The notes beneath the pieces were generated by a model, which was not told where the DNA came from, did no database searches, and saw only the letters and a program-made list of their open reading frames with translations. This document shows positions 11,228 through 21,289 of a stretch of DNA of 64,000 nt, piece by piece. The DNA lies in contig JAPWGK010000011.1 in assembly GCA_029641185.1 (NCBI GenBank), positions 868,001 through 932,000 on the forward strand, in the 5' to 3' direction. The stretch comes from Pseudofabraea citricarpa (lineage: Eukaryota > Ascomycota > Leotiomycetes > Helotiales > Dermateaceae). The position numbers were made by a program, and so were the translations under genes. The first letter of the stretch is position 1. Every line of letters starts with the position of its first letter.

Positions 11228-12478
11228 ATGATCAGTCATTATCACGTCTTCATAGCACAGCAAAATTTGGCAGTTATCATAGCATGGAGATCAGAAGGCT
11301 CTCCGGCATCTTTTACCCCTAGACATGTTGTATTATCTCGGGCTAAACGCCAAAAAGTTCTGGAGTGCAAAAACAATAGATTGAATGTTTAACGGATGAT
11401 CAACAGCAAAAATTGCACCAATGCGAGATGAGCAAATCGATCCGTTGATAACCACGCGATCGTGGCACAATGATGTTCGAAGCCGAGATGAACTGTTTGT
11501 CGGATCTCAATGAGTGGAACAGCTTGGCCATGGAGATTCTGGCCCGCCACACCGCCTCTTCGAACATTGATTCTACATGATTATATGCAACCTGCCTTCC
11601 TCCTTGGAAAATCGTCCTCTTGTAAGAGGCATGCTTCCGATTTTGGGCGCTTAAGACAAGGTAAGTCTTGTTCCAATAGTTCTGATTGCCGGGTGAGCAA
11701 GGTATCTTTCTTTCGGCTGCTCTCCTTTCTTTCAATCACTAATTTTTAGCAAACGGATCAAAGCCCGTGGGTCTTGGCAACGGTAGAGTGCACCGTAAAA
11801 GAATTCCACATGCATACAACAGATGATTTCTCAAATGCCTATTTCTCTTTCCTATACCATCACTTAATGGCACTAGAATACTTAAGCTGGTTTTCGCACC
11901 TTCAAATGTTTATTCTCTATTTTAATTTTGTTCTTCAATGCTGCATCATACATAACCAGGGATATCTGGGAATATATCTGACAATGTGAGCACATTGTCT
12001 CGGGAGTCTTGTTACTCCTGTTTACTTCTTTTTGTCTTGTCAAATTGTCTTCGCGTATGCCAGTCTGTCTTTCAATGCATGACTAGTGGCTGCATCTAGG
12101 CCCATCGTTCCCAGATGTCTGTTTGCTACTCCCCAATTTCGATCACATTTCAAGGGGGGGATTATATTATTGCCGGCTTTTGACATGCAGGTTCATAACT
12201 ACGGGACAAAGATGCTTTATTAGTGCATTTCTGCCATGTATTGTCTTCAGTGGTGCTTTATGACCTAGCTCCGCTGTTCCATAGGTGTCCGCAAGAAAGG
12301 CATTTGTATACGGGAAGTTTGTTTCATATGGATAGCAGCATCCGAATGGCTCCGTGATTGGAGCCAACCTAGATTTCACCCTACTGAAAGCTATTTGAAA
12401 GGAGCCAAGAGCCCCTCTTGAGAGATCTGCGAAATGCAAACACTTTGCGGATGCAGCAAGGGAATTAGTAGCAGCAAA
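11228..12478. other. Intergenic region, no gene seen
   Basis: It separates two rightward genes. It contains a G-run near 12153 and several short open frames on both strands without splice support or domains. The last part should contain the promoter of the five-exon gene at 12479. I see no repeat structure. Confidence 0.45.
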
Positions 12479-14391
12479 ATGGTCCGTACCTTGGCAGTAA
12501 GAACCCACAGCTTTTTTCTTTTCTGTTTACAGGAAACATCACTCTAACATGTTATTTAGGCGGATCCAGAGCCTCGTCGAGCATTTAGCTCGTCTCCCAG
12601 TGGGAGGTCAAGAAGAACAAATTTCTCTCCTCATGACATTACATCCGCACCACGAGCTCCCATAGCACAAATGATTCTCCCAAATGGCGTAAAGTCAGTC
12701 AGTTTATTTCTATATCCATAAGACGAAGGCTAAGTCTTGTAGCCCCAATTCGAGTCAGATATGCTTGAATCATCTCAAGGCTCTCGACCCGGACAACGAC
12801 AAGAGTCCATTAGAGCCAGTGACGAACTGGGTATTTCAGGTATGGCCCATTCAACTCATGAGTCAACTCGCGAAAAGAGACAGAAGACAAGACTCTGACC
12901 TAAACTCAAGGAAGCAGCACGGTGGCCTCCAGAATACGATAACCTCATTGAGAGATTCATGCACGAGAACAATTTCTACGAACCGCTTCAAGTATTGCCG
13001 CAAGAAGACCACGATAGGCTATACACCCGATTAATCCGGAGATTGACGGCTGGTTCATCGATCGAGCGAGTTTCAGAACGGGAGTTTGGCATTTTGAAGA
13101 AGAGAACTGAGTCTCGTGTACACTCGATCGCTAAGGGGCTTGGCCCGAATCTCATTGCCCTGGGAGACAAAGGAAGGATCCAGAAGAGTGCCAAGTTCCA
13201 GGAATTCTGGAGTGAGAGGTATGTTCATTGGAAGGCCAATTCTTCCATGGGAAAAACGCCGAATCGGCAGCTGTCGAATGATGATCATGGAGATGAGGGA
13301 GAGATACTTGAGGACGTTGGAGATGAGATTATAGTTCATCCACCGAACGCTGCTGCTGAGACATCTGGGGAAAAGGTATGTTGACTCATGTTCGTATTGA
13401 AACTTCAGTTCCTTCCCAGTTTTCTGATTGTGAAGTGTTTGCATGGTTTAGATATCTTATTTGTTTGCTTATTCATATGCCTTTGTATTTCTAAAGGCTC
13501 TTGCTCTCTTCTGATTCCTTCTCTCGTGCATACGTGAGTCGGCTTACTGACTTTGATAAGTCCATGGCATCTCTAAGTTCTTTATTGTCCAAGAGATCTG
13601 AGAATCTAACACCCCTTGAATCGTGCTCCGAGCAAAATCCAAGAAAGCGACAGAGAATATCTGCCTCAGAGAAGGAGGGCGCAAAGCCACAGGAACCGGC
13701 TCCCAGAAGCTTGAGTAGAGAGGATCCTCGGAGCTCGAGGCCGCAAAGTAGTTCGGACAGCAACATTAACAAAGTAAGTCTTCCTCTGCCTCCCGTTCCC
13801 ATTATCCGAACTAAAGTATTGAACCACCAGGAATCTCATCCGAATCCCAGTCCAAGGGGAAGTCTTTTCCTACCCAGATCAATTAACACACCACAGCCTT
13901 CGGCCATTCAAACCCCTATGACTCCCGATGGCGGACAAGCATCCCGACCAATACCCCAGCAGAACGCGAGACTACCCCCTCCCTCGCGTCGCCTACCGAA
14001 CAGGATCTACTTCATCTTCCAGATGGGTGATTGCAAGACATACGATCTCGCACGCTCCATCCCTGGCCCACGGATCGGCAACCTTAGCGTGGGCGAATTT
14101 TTCGAGCTCTTTTCCAGAAGATCTAACGTGCCGTTGCAAAAACTGCCCTCTGTGACGCTTGAGTGGGAGTTTGCATTGGGCGGTACTTATAAGGTGGTCG
14201 TTGGCAGGGAAGAAGAGGAGAAGTGGAAGTGTGTCCTGGATGATGTGGAGTGCCTGTATCGCCGGACGAAGATGAAGAGCCGCGGGAGGGATAGTAGGTT
14301 TGAGGTGTGGGTGGACGTTGGGGAGAGGGAGAGGGAGAAGGAAGATCGTGAAGAGGAGTGCTGGGGTGGTGGCTTTGTTAGAACGGGATAA
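12479..14391 (+). CDS. Unrecognised five-exon gene with a basic C-terminal domain
   Basis: I join 12479-12496, 12560-12693, 12743-12839, 12911-13375 and 13561-14391 into 514 residues. Every junction is in phase. Exon 1 is only 18 nt (six codons). Introns show GTAAGA, GTCAGT, GTATGG and GTATGT donors and branch points such as CTCTAAC (12541) and TACTGAC (about 13547). The middle part (WPPEYDNLIERF onward) is helical and charged. Residues about 240-370 are Ser/Pro-rich with a likely nuclear signal NPRKRQR. A compact C-terminal domain follows (NRIYFIFQMGDCKTYDLARS, then SVTLEWEFALGGTYKVVVG). I do not recognise it. A stop-free 57-nt stretch inside exon 5 (about 13774-13830) begins GTAAGT and ends CAG, so it may be an optional intron. 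Confidence 0.6.
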
Positions 14392-14687
14392 TGCTTAGTT
14401 AGATTTCGTATGGGTATCATAGATGGGGTCTCGGTCAATCTTCATTTTTAAGTGCTACAGTACAATGATCTTCGTGGATATAACCAGACGTGCCTTTGAA
14501 ATATCACAGTATCCCTGCTGACTGCCCATAATCATTTATGGCTAGCAAGCTCAGCAGACTCAACACAAGGTTGTGGTGATCTCGGCTTCTTAAAACCTTC
14601 GTGTAGACGGCCGTTGTTTTGATCTTCGCTTTTCATCTCATCTACTATAGCCATGTTTATCATAGAATATAGGGAAACCTACTTCTT
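14392..14687. other. Gene-free flank of repeat array
   Basis: Downstream of the five-exon gene, with no open frame. The right end grades into the tandem repeat starting at 14688. Confidence 0.4.
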
Positions 14688-15005
14688 AACACACTCAGAC
14701 GGGTCATCTCAATCCTGCATAGTATTACTAAGAATATACTCTTCAACACACTCAGGAGGGACAGCTTGATCCCCTATAATCTCTCTTGTTATATAAGGAA
14801 TTACAGGGAACTCTACTATCTAACACACTCGGGAGCAACAGCGTAATCCCGCATATCGTTACCAGGAACAATTCCCTAACACGCTCGGGCGGGGTAGCTT
14901 AATCCCGCGTACCCTTACTCTCTATAAAAGGGATTACGGGGAACAAGGAACTCCAATGTCCAACACACTCGACCGGGACATCTTAGTCCCGCACATCGAC
15001 CGACT
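14688..15005. repeat. Dimeric tandem repeat with hairpin-forming units
   Basis: The motif AACACACTC (one copy AACACGCTC) begins at 14688, 14745, 14822, 14878 and 14962. Each is followed by a G-rich then C-rich segment of the form GGGxxxxCTTxATCCCGC. Spacings alternate short and long (57, 77, 56, 84 nt), so the true unit is a dimer of about 135-140 nt. The long units also hold GGGATTACGGGGA, which pairs with the preceding TAATCCCGC (for example near 14901 and 14929). Copies are diverged. No coding frame runs through it. Confidence 0.8.
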
Positions 15006-15781
15006 GGTCGATAAGGAGCTTGGGAGTTTTGTCTTGTGTTATGCGCCTTAGATTCATTATAAACTTCCTGCAGCACTTCCGCCATACTGCTTTGATAATC
15101 TTAACTTTTATAGCTCCTGTTGCCATATCCGATTCTGTTGTCATATATTTGGGGCTGATAATTTACATGGTTTTATTCTTATGCTCCTTCTTATAGGTAT
15201 CTTTTATTATATTATTACCCGGATTTTACGCTTAGTAGAAAAGAAAATTACAGAGGGTCAAATAATGAAACGAGAAATGATTACATCTCTTATTATCCTA
15301 AAGGTAACTTCTGTTCTATTACCTTTGTCTTTCCTTCTGTCTTTTGCTGTCATCACATAGCTTGTTGTCAACTATCTTGTGTCGTTTAACACGTGTAACG
15401 GCCGCATAAACTTGTGCGCGGAACTCCCATGGGCAGATAGACTTTGAATAACCTATCGCCCTCAAACTTGGTCTTTATTCTGCCCAATGCTGCTACCTTG
15501 TATTTCTTGTCGATTACGTTAGTAAGACGAATAAAGTCCAGCATTGTAATAGCCAACTCGACGTTGATTGCTCTGCCAATGGCATTATTCATAACTTGAC
15601 CAAGAAGCGACACGCCCTTCCTTGCGGCTTTACATTTGTTGAAAAAAGTGTAGTCTTCACCATTCCGTGCTGTCGAGATTGGACAAAATTAGGACAGTCA
15701 CAAGCTCCAATGATCATTAGTGATTTTGGCACGCGTTAAAGGCGTGAAGACAGTTTTTTGGGGAGTGAGTGTTAAAAAGAC
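15006..15781. other. AT-rich region with a possible decayed coding remnant
   Basis: The sequence becomes AT-rich with no gene that can be modelled. On the minus strand about 15386-15640 is open for roughly 80 codons (ending in KFEGDRLFKVYLPMGVP), without an ATG at its start or flanking exons. It could be a fragment of a mobile-element protein, but I do not recognise it. Confidence 0.35.
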
Positions 15782-15821
15782 TCTAGACCGGGGTTCATTC
15801 CTGCATCTTCCCCGGTCTAGA
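15782..15821. repeat. Perfect 12-bp inverted repeat
   Basis: TCTAGACCGGGG at 15782-15793 is the exact reverse complement of CCCCGGTCTAGA at 15810-15821, with a 16-nt spacer. It could fold into a stable hairpin or be a remnant of element ends. It lies about 115 bp beyond the 3' end of the kinase-like gene. Confidence 0.8.
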
Positions 15822-15935
15822 CGGGAGACCTTACAAGCACAGAAATGTTACACCTAGAAAGCTACAAATTTGAATTTAAAGCGAGCAATCAACGGCTTGT
15901 CCCCTTCCTCGCATCCTTCTCAGAGGCGTTCTATC

Positions 15936-16934
15936 TTATTTCTTCAACGTTTCCCAGCAAACCCATCTCCGCTCAACTCGTCGGCCGCGTTTTCGAGGAT
16001 CCTTCGAAGCCAGCGCTTTAAGGATTCCACGTTCAACTAATTCTTCACACAGCGCCCTCCGAGATGCAAAATCGTCCGAAGAAATAGCAACCGAAGGAGG
16101 CTCATTATCAGCATCACAGAGCTTTGCCGTGTCTTCTGCTAGTTCTGCAATTGATTGATATTCACCGTGCCAGCATTTCTTGATGATAGAGTCAATCCTC
16201 GGTTCTCCGTTGAGCTCGGGGAATATCATATTCTGTAGCAGGTCCACGACGACAGGTCCATGCTCTTTGCCAGATGGATCGCCACCAAAGCACTGATCGT
16301 CGTAAACCTCGAATCCATAGTTGATTAGATAGAATAATGAGCCAAGTGCGAATTGCTCTGTTCGAGGACCAAGATCACCTGCAGTTCCTTTTTCGGCACC
16401 GCCTTCACTGCCAAGTATCCGACCGTACGGGGCAAGGCAGGCTTCAAATTCCGACCCGATTTTGGCTGTGCAGTCGAAATCTGCAAGCTTAAGGCGGTTA
16501 CGGTCGAGCAGAATATTCTCAGGCCGGAGATCGCCATGGGCAAATCCGAGTGACTCGAGAAAAGCGACGGCGCGGGAAAGATCGTTCATCCATGTTATAC
16601 GCAAAGGGAGAGGTTCCAATTTTTCCACCTTGATAACTTGCATCGTTTCGGGCACTCGGATGTGATTTTGTTGGATGCGCCAAGAGAGGCAGATGTCTCT
16701 CATATACTCCAGGAAGATGCCATCATCAGAGTGATAGAAGCAAGAGACCAGTTGAGGGCAAGGTGGATGATGCGAAAGAATCTTGAAGATTTCAACTTCT
16801 TTGCCGAATTGCTCTCTCTCCTCAGTTCCAGATTTAGGCACTTTTACCACGATGAGAGGATTCACCTCGTAGACGAAGCAGTTCGCTCCCCAGCCTAGCC
16901 ACGGCAAATCTTCTAGACGACGCTCGAGATCCAT
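15936..16934 (-). CDS. Fungal protein-kinase-like protein (HGD/DFD type)
   Basis: A single 332-codon exon starts at ATG 16934. A kinase fold is visible: a loop LGWGANCFVYEV, Lys31 in IVVKVPK, a catalytic loop HGDLRPEN at 133-140 (His133, Asp135, Asn140), and ADFD at 151-154, where the usual DFG glycine is Asp. Catalytic Lys, Asp and Asn and the metal-binding Asp152 remain, so phosphotransfer is possible. The C-terminal part contains KKCWHGEYQSIAEL, typical of a large fungal family of short stand-alone kinase domains. Targets are unknown. It is surrounded by AT-rich, repeat-bearing DNA. Confidence 0.8.
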   Translation of the reverse strand: MDLERRLEDLPWLGWGANCFVYEVNPLIVVKVPKSGTEEREQFGKEVEIFKILSHHPPCPQLVSCFYHSDDGIFLEYMRDICLSWRIQQNHIRVPETMQVIKVEKLEPLPLRITWMNDLSRAVAFLESLGFAHGDLRPENILLDRNRLKLADFDCTAKIGSEFEACLAPYGRILGSEGGAEKGTAGDLGPRTEQFALGSLFYLINYGFEVYDDQCFGGDPSGKEHGPVVVDLLQNMIFPELNGEPRIDSIIKKCWHGEYQSIAELAEDTAKLCDADNEPPSVAISSDDFASRRALCEELVERGILKALASKDPRKRGRRVERRWVCWETLKK

Positions 16935-18257
16935 TATGCCGCTGGGTGAGATAAATCAACGTAGAGTGAGGTTGGCTGAAGTTTTAAGCAAACAAGCAGG
17001 TAAAACAAAGCATTTACCGGAAGCAATAGCTAGCCACGAGAGCCCTTTTAGGGAGCATTCATACACGTGACCTGGGTTCGGCTACTTCTAAAGTTGTACC
17101 AAGGATACGAGCCGGGGTAATATTCTTATTATCATAGCGTTCTAAACTTACTTGAGCGAGAAAATACTTCTATATTCTTCATTTTTGCATGTTTATCTTT
17201 TCTCGGGAAGAGTATCTGTTGGCAGAATCATGTGATCGGCTACTGCCTATATAAAGGCCTCCCTCTTGTAGTTCCTCTTCCCTAGACAAATCAATACCTT
17301 CGAAACGAGTATTCATTCACTACGGTCCCAATCAACCCATTGGTTATAGTCAACCGACAATAGCTTAACGTATATCAATACTGAAAAATTAAGAGTTACA
17401 TTATTCGATTTCTTTTAGAAAGTTTACTTACCCTCTTTCTCATACTTTTTCCTCTACTTACACTTTATTTGAAAAGCTAAAGAAAGTGATAATATTCAGA
17501 ATACGGAAGCCTCTTTGAAAAAAGAAGTCTATTAAGTTACATCAGTTTATACGTTCTATGAGCTTTTAAACTAATATAGTATATACTACCCATTTCACAA
17601 GCTTGCGTAAGGAAGAATGGGGCTTAGGGGACGTTAGTGATTATGAAAGGTTGAAAAGGTTACAGAGAAAAAGAACGAAGGAAATCTTGAGTAGTATATT
17701 ATGAGATTCAACGAGCGAGACGAGTACTATACAGTAAAAGGACCAGTTGGAAAGACGGGCCAGAGCTAACTGTATTTCGCGTCTCGTCCGCCACGACAAA
17801 ATACCAGGTAGGAGCATTCTTCTCTGGTAGGATTAGAGTTAGAATTAGAGTCAGACGGCAGGAGATAATGTCAAGCCCTCCTAACAAGCCCCTACATGAA
17901 ATTATGTTCGGTACCAGTGGGGGTCACTGTCACAAAAACACAGTAGAGGATTAAGATAGTTGAGAGAGTATTGATTTTGCTACATCCGCAGGACTGAGAA
18001 AGAGGATGAAAAGAAATCTTGACCCCTGATACGACAGTCCGCCTTGGAATTAATGATAACAACTGCTCGCCTGACCTAGCTATATTCTCCCCCAGAAAAA
18101 CATGGCTTCTCAAAGTTTCGGGGAAACATCATTGGGAATCTAATGAAACAGCAGAAATGAGAACCCCAATAGCAAATGAATATCTGAAGGATTTTGAAGC
18201 TACCAGCATGCGAGAGACCCGATATTTATGCGAGTGTGACCGTGGACAGGAAAAGAT
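16935..18257. other. AT-rich gene-free region
   Basis: It runs from the promoter of the kinase-like gene to the 3' end of the MYND gene. About 17100-17800 is strongly AT-rich with a TATATAAAGG near 17250 but no gene downstream of it. Frames are short and closed. This resembles other AT-rich blocks in the window. Confidence 0.45.
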
Positions 18258-18949
18258 CTACTGAGCATTCAACTCAGGAGCCTTGCAGACCTTCTTGTGA
18301 CTAGGCCAATCAAGCTTTTGGCAATCCGCATTGCAGTAGCAGACCTTCTTGCATCTGCCACAGATTTGAAGCTTTTCACCCTCAGGCAGTTGACCAGAAT
18401 ACTTGGCACAGCCGGGAGCACCACATCTCTCGAGCTCTGCAGTCCCAGTAGACTTTGCGACCTTGACCAAAAGGCCCTCGGAATCAAAGTTATAAGGGGT
18501 TCCATCGTTCTTATAATACTTGACAGCTTTCTGGAATTGATCTTGTCCCCAGAATCTAGTCTTTGAGTAACGGCGGAGCACCTTCATCTCTCCTGGCTTG
18601 ATTGTTGCTCCTACGCGCATTGCACAAACAGCTGGTTTAGCCAGGTTAGAGAATGAACCCTCTCCGATACGTAGGAGACAAACTTTGACTTACCTAAAAT
18701 GATTGGTCTGGCGGTAAATGGGGAAATGGCATCAAGACCATCGGTGGTGTATTGCTTGAAGAGACGGGAGAAGACGCCACCATTTAGGAGATCCCGAGTA
18801 CCCTCAAGGCCCTTGGCAGGAACGTCATCTTCATCAAGTTCGTATTCAGTCTCATAATTATAGAGCTGGAAGCCGGCGTCGTGTGACATGTCACCAGATG
18901 TGTCAAAGTCGCCATCATTTTCGAACAAACCATCTCCCCAAGCACCCAT
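18258..18949 (-). CDS. MYND zinc-finger protein with DUF4259-like N-terminus
   Basis: Exons 18949-18694 and 18631-18258 give 209 residues. The intron has a GTAAGT donor, a CTCTAAC branch and a CCAG acceptor. The N-terminus MGAWGDGLFENDGDFD resembles the start of DUF4259 proteins. The C-terminus is a complete MYND finger: Cys155, Cys160, Cys176, Cys179, Cys185, Cys189, His197, Cys201. MYND fingers mediate protein-protein contacts with proline-rich partners. No SET or other enzymatic domain is present, so this is likely an adaptor. The combination is common in fungal hypothetical proteins; its role is unknown. Confidence 0.8.
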
Positions 18950-21289
18950 TGTGGCTGATTTATCGCGGTGTTGGACCGAAAGTTGCCCGATGTGTAGAAG
19001 CGTGAGGGCAATGGGTGGCTGATGCTTCACAGAATATATGTCCCGGAGATCTCGACGCGTGAGTTGAGAATTTCACTAGATGATAAACTGTTAGCACGCG
19101 TTGAAAGACGAACACAGCTGAGCTATAGTAGACTTACCCAAGCTAGAACGAACTCAGAAGTCAAGTAAGGAACAAGGTCTACTCTACTTGCATACAAAAT
19201 TAGCAGCAAGGAGTTTGAATGTGGTGATGAGTTAAAGGAGAAGAGAAAGATGAGGGTGTGAAGTTGGGCAAGTATCTCTAGCTGCCTGCTAAGCGAATCA
19301 CAGTATGAGGAAGGAACGACTGCCGTCATGCCCACGACCTACAAGAACAAGGAGACCCTATGACCGCAGCGAAATCTGCCAACGTCATACACACGAGATA
19401 AAAGATTGTCGCCAACATCATTTCCCCATGAGTTCCGCGTACAAGTGTACCCATTTGCTGCACGTGTTAAGCGACACAACTATGGGACATAATAATGGCC
19501 AACAACAGTAATGGATATAAGAAATAAAACTAGATAGATATTAATTAGATTTCCTAGCTTTCGAATAATCTCTTGGATGACGAGAAGCCTCTGATCCTGA
19601 AAATCGCCAAATTGCTCGCTTAACTTCAAATCTAATCTGGAATCTTGAACTGGACGTACCTACGTCTATTATAAAGGAGACTGCAGGGTAAGAGGATCCA
19701 CAGGATAATCCAAATCACATTTAAGACGACGGAATTCAAGTTTGAAATAAGGATCTAATACGTGTAAAAAGAAATTGGATTTTGGGAATAAGTACCGAAA
19801 ATGACAAATTTTGTGTTAGATTTGAACACTGAGGTATCAAAGTTAGAGCGAGATAAGAAAGTGGATTTAGATGGATCAATTAATGGTAAGACGAGAAGGA
19901 AGCGAGTTGGGAAGAAGTGTACGGGAAGAGATAATTCTTCTCCTTCCCCTTTTTTATAGAAGCGAGCAAAAAAAGAAAAAGGAGGGAAAAGGGAAACGAA
20001 CAAGAGCTTGGCCCAACAATTAACTTACGACAAGCCTCGAATTCTCAGGTCCCAAAAAAGTAATCTTATAAATCCACGTTACTTTGTTCCTTCCCCGTCC
20101 TAACAATAAAACAAAAAGCTATAGCCCAAAACCTTAAATAAACCCCAGAGACCGACCTGAGGGCTAAAGAGCCGACCAAAGACGAAACCCACGAAAAAAA
20201 GAATATTCAGTTGACCACAGTAGGAATAATTTTACATTAACATTGACTGGTCATCTCGCGCGACCTATCCGTTCCCTTTCCTTGCTTTGCTTTGCTTTCC
20301 TTGCCCCTCTTATCCCAAACTGATCATTCATTTCCACATTTGTTTATTCAAGGCCACCCGTCCTATGCAACCTCCCGAGTAATCTGAATTACAGCCGAAT
20401 CGACAGGTTCGCCCGAAGGAGAGCGAGAGAGAGAGAAAAGAGGGAACAAAACCAACCAACCAGCCAACCAACGAACAAAGCAAGACAGGAAAGAAGACAA
20501 AAAAACCAGAAGATCGAATTTTCTCGGGGAATCAAAAAACCAGCAAAAGCGGAAGACGACTGAACAAGTGTGTTTTTGTTTTTAAAAGAGGGGTACCAAT
20601 GACAACGTCTACCACTGTCCACCATCCACCGAATACTATCACAGCCAATACACCCTCCTTCACAACCAGTACTAATCGCAACCTCCCCCCTCTCTTCCGA
20701 GATTCATATAGAACACAGACAATACGAGGACGTGACCAAGAATAAAGCACACACAAAAAAGAGGCTAAACGAGAAAGCCCTCAGAGAAATAGTTTACCAC
20801 GCTCCCCGTCGTATATGTAAAAAAAAAGAAGACCCCAGGAAAGGAAGCAAGAAGAAGAAAGCTTCTGTTCCGCGACGGCCACCCATCCATCCCACTAGCA
20901 TACAAAAGAAAAGAAAAAAAAGGTGGGTGTCGAGAATAAATAAAAAAGGTGGCGCAAAAACAAAAACAACCAAGGTAAGGCAAACGGGCGTGTGTATGTG
21001 TCTCATCCAACTAGTAAAAAGTCCCGAGAGCCTCCCCCAAAACTACAAAGACAAAGACAGAAAAAGCAACGAACGCCATTACGATGTCATTCATTGCGAG
21101 AAAGAAGAAAAAACAAAAACAAATCGTGCCCGTTGGTGCATGCATGGGATTCGATGGCGTAAAGATTTCCATCATAGCACGCACGGCAAAAGGGTGTTCA
21201 TATGTAAAACATTCGCCGGATCCCATGAATTCTTTTTCCTTTCAAATCTCCGGTTCATTAAGTTTCGTTCGGTACAGACCGGGATGGGA
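18950..21289. other. Long gene-free region with AG- and AC-rich low complexity
   Basis: It contains the leader of the MYND gene (to about 19300), AT-rich DNA, and from about 20100 a plus strand rich in A and G that is probably the 3' region of the Kelch gene read from the opposite strand. Open frames here are made of homopolymer runs (Lys/Phe/Leu-rich) and are not credible genes. Confidence 0.45.
20413..20478. repeat. (GAGA)n and (AACC)n low-complexity tracts
   Basis: A GAGAGA run near 20425 is followed by repeats of ACCAACCAACCAGCC up to about 20478. These are simple-sequence tracts within the likely 3' region of the Kelch gene. Confidence 0.6.
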
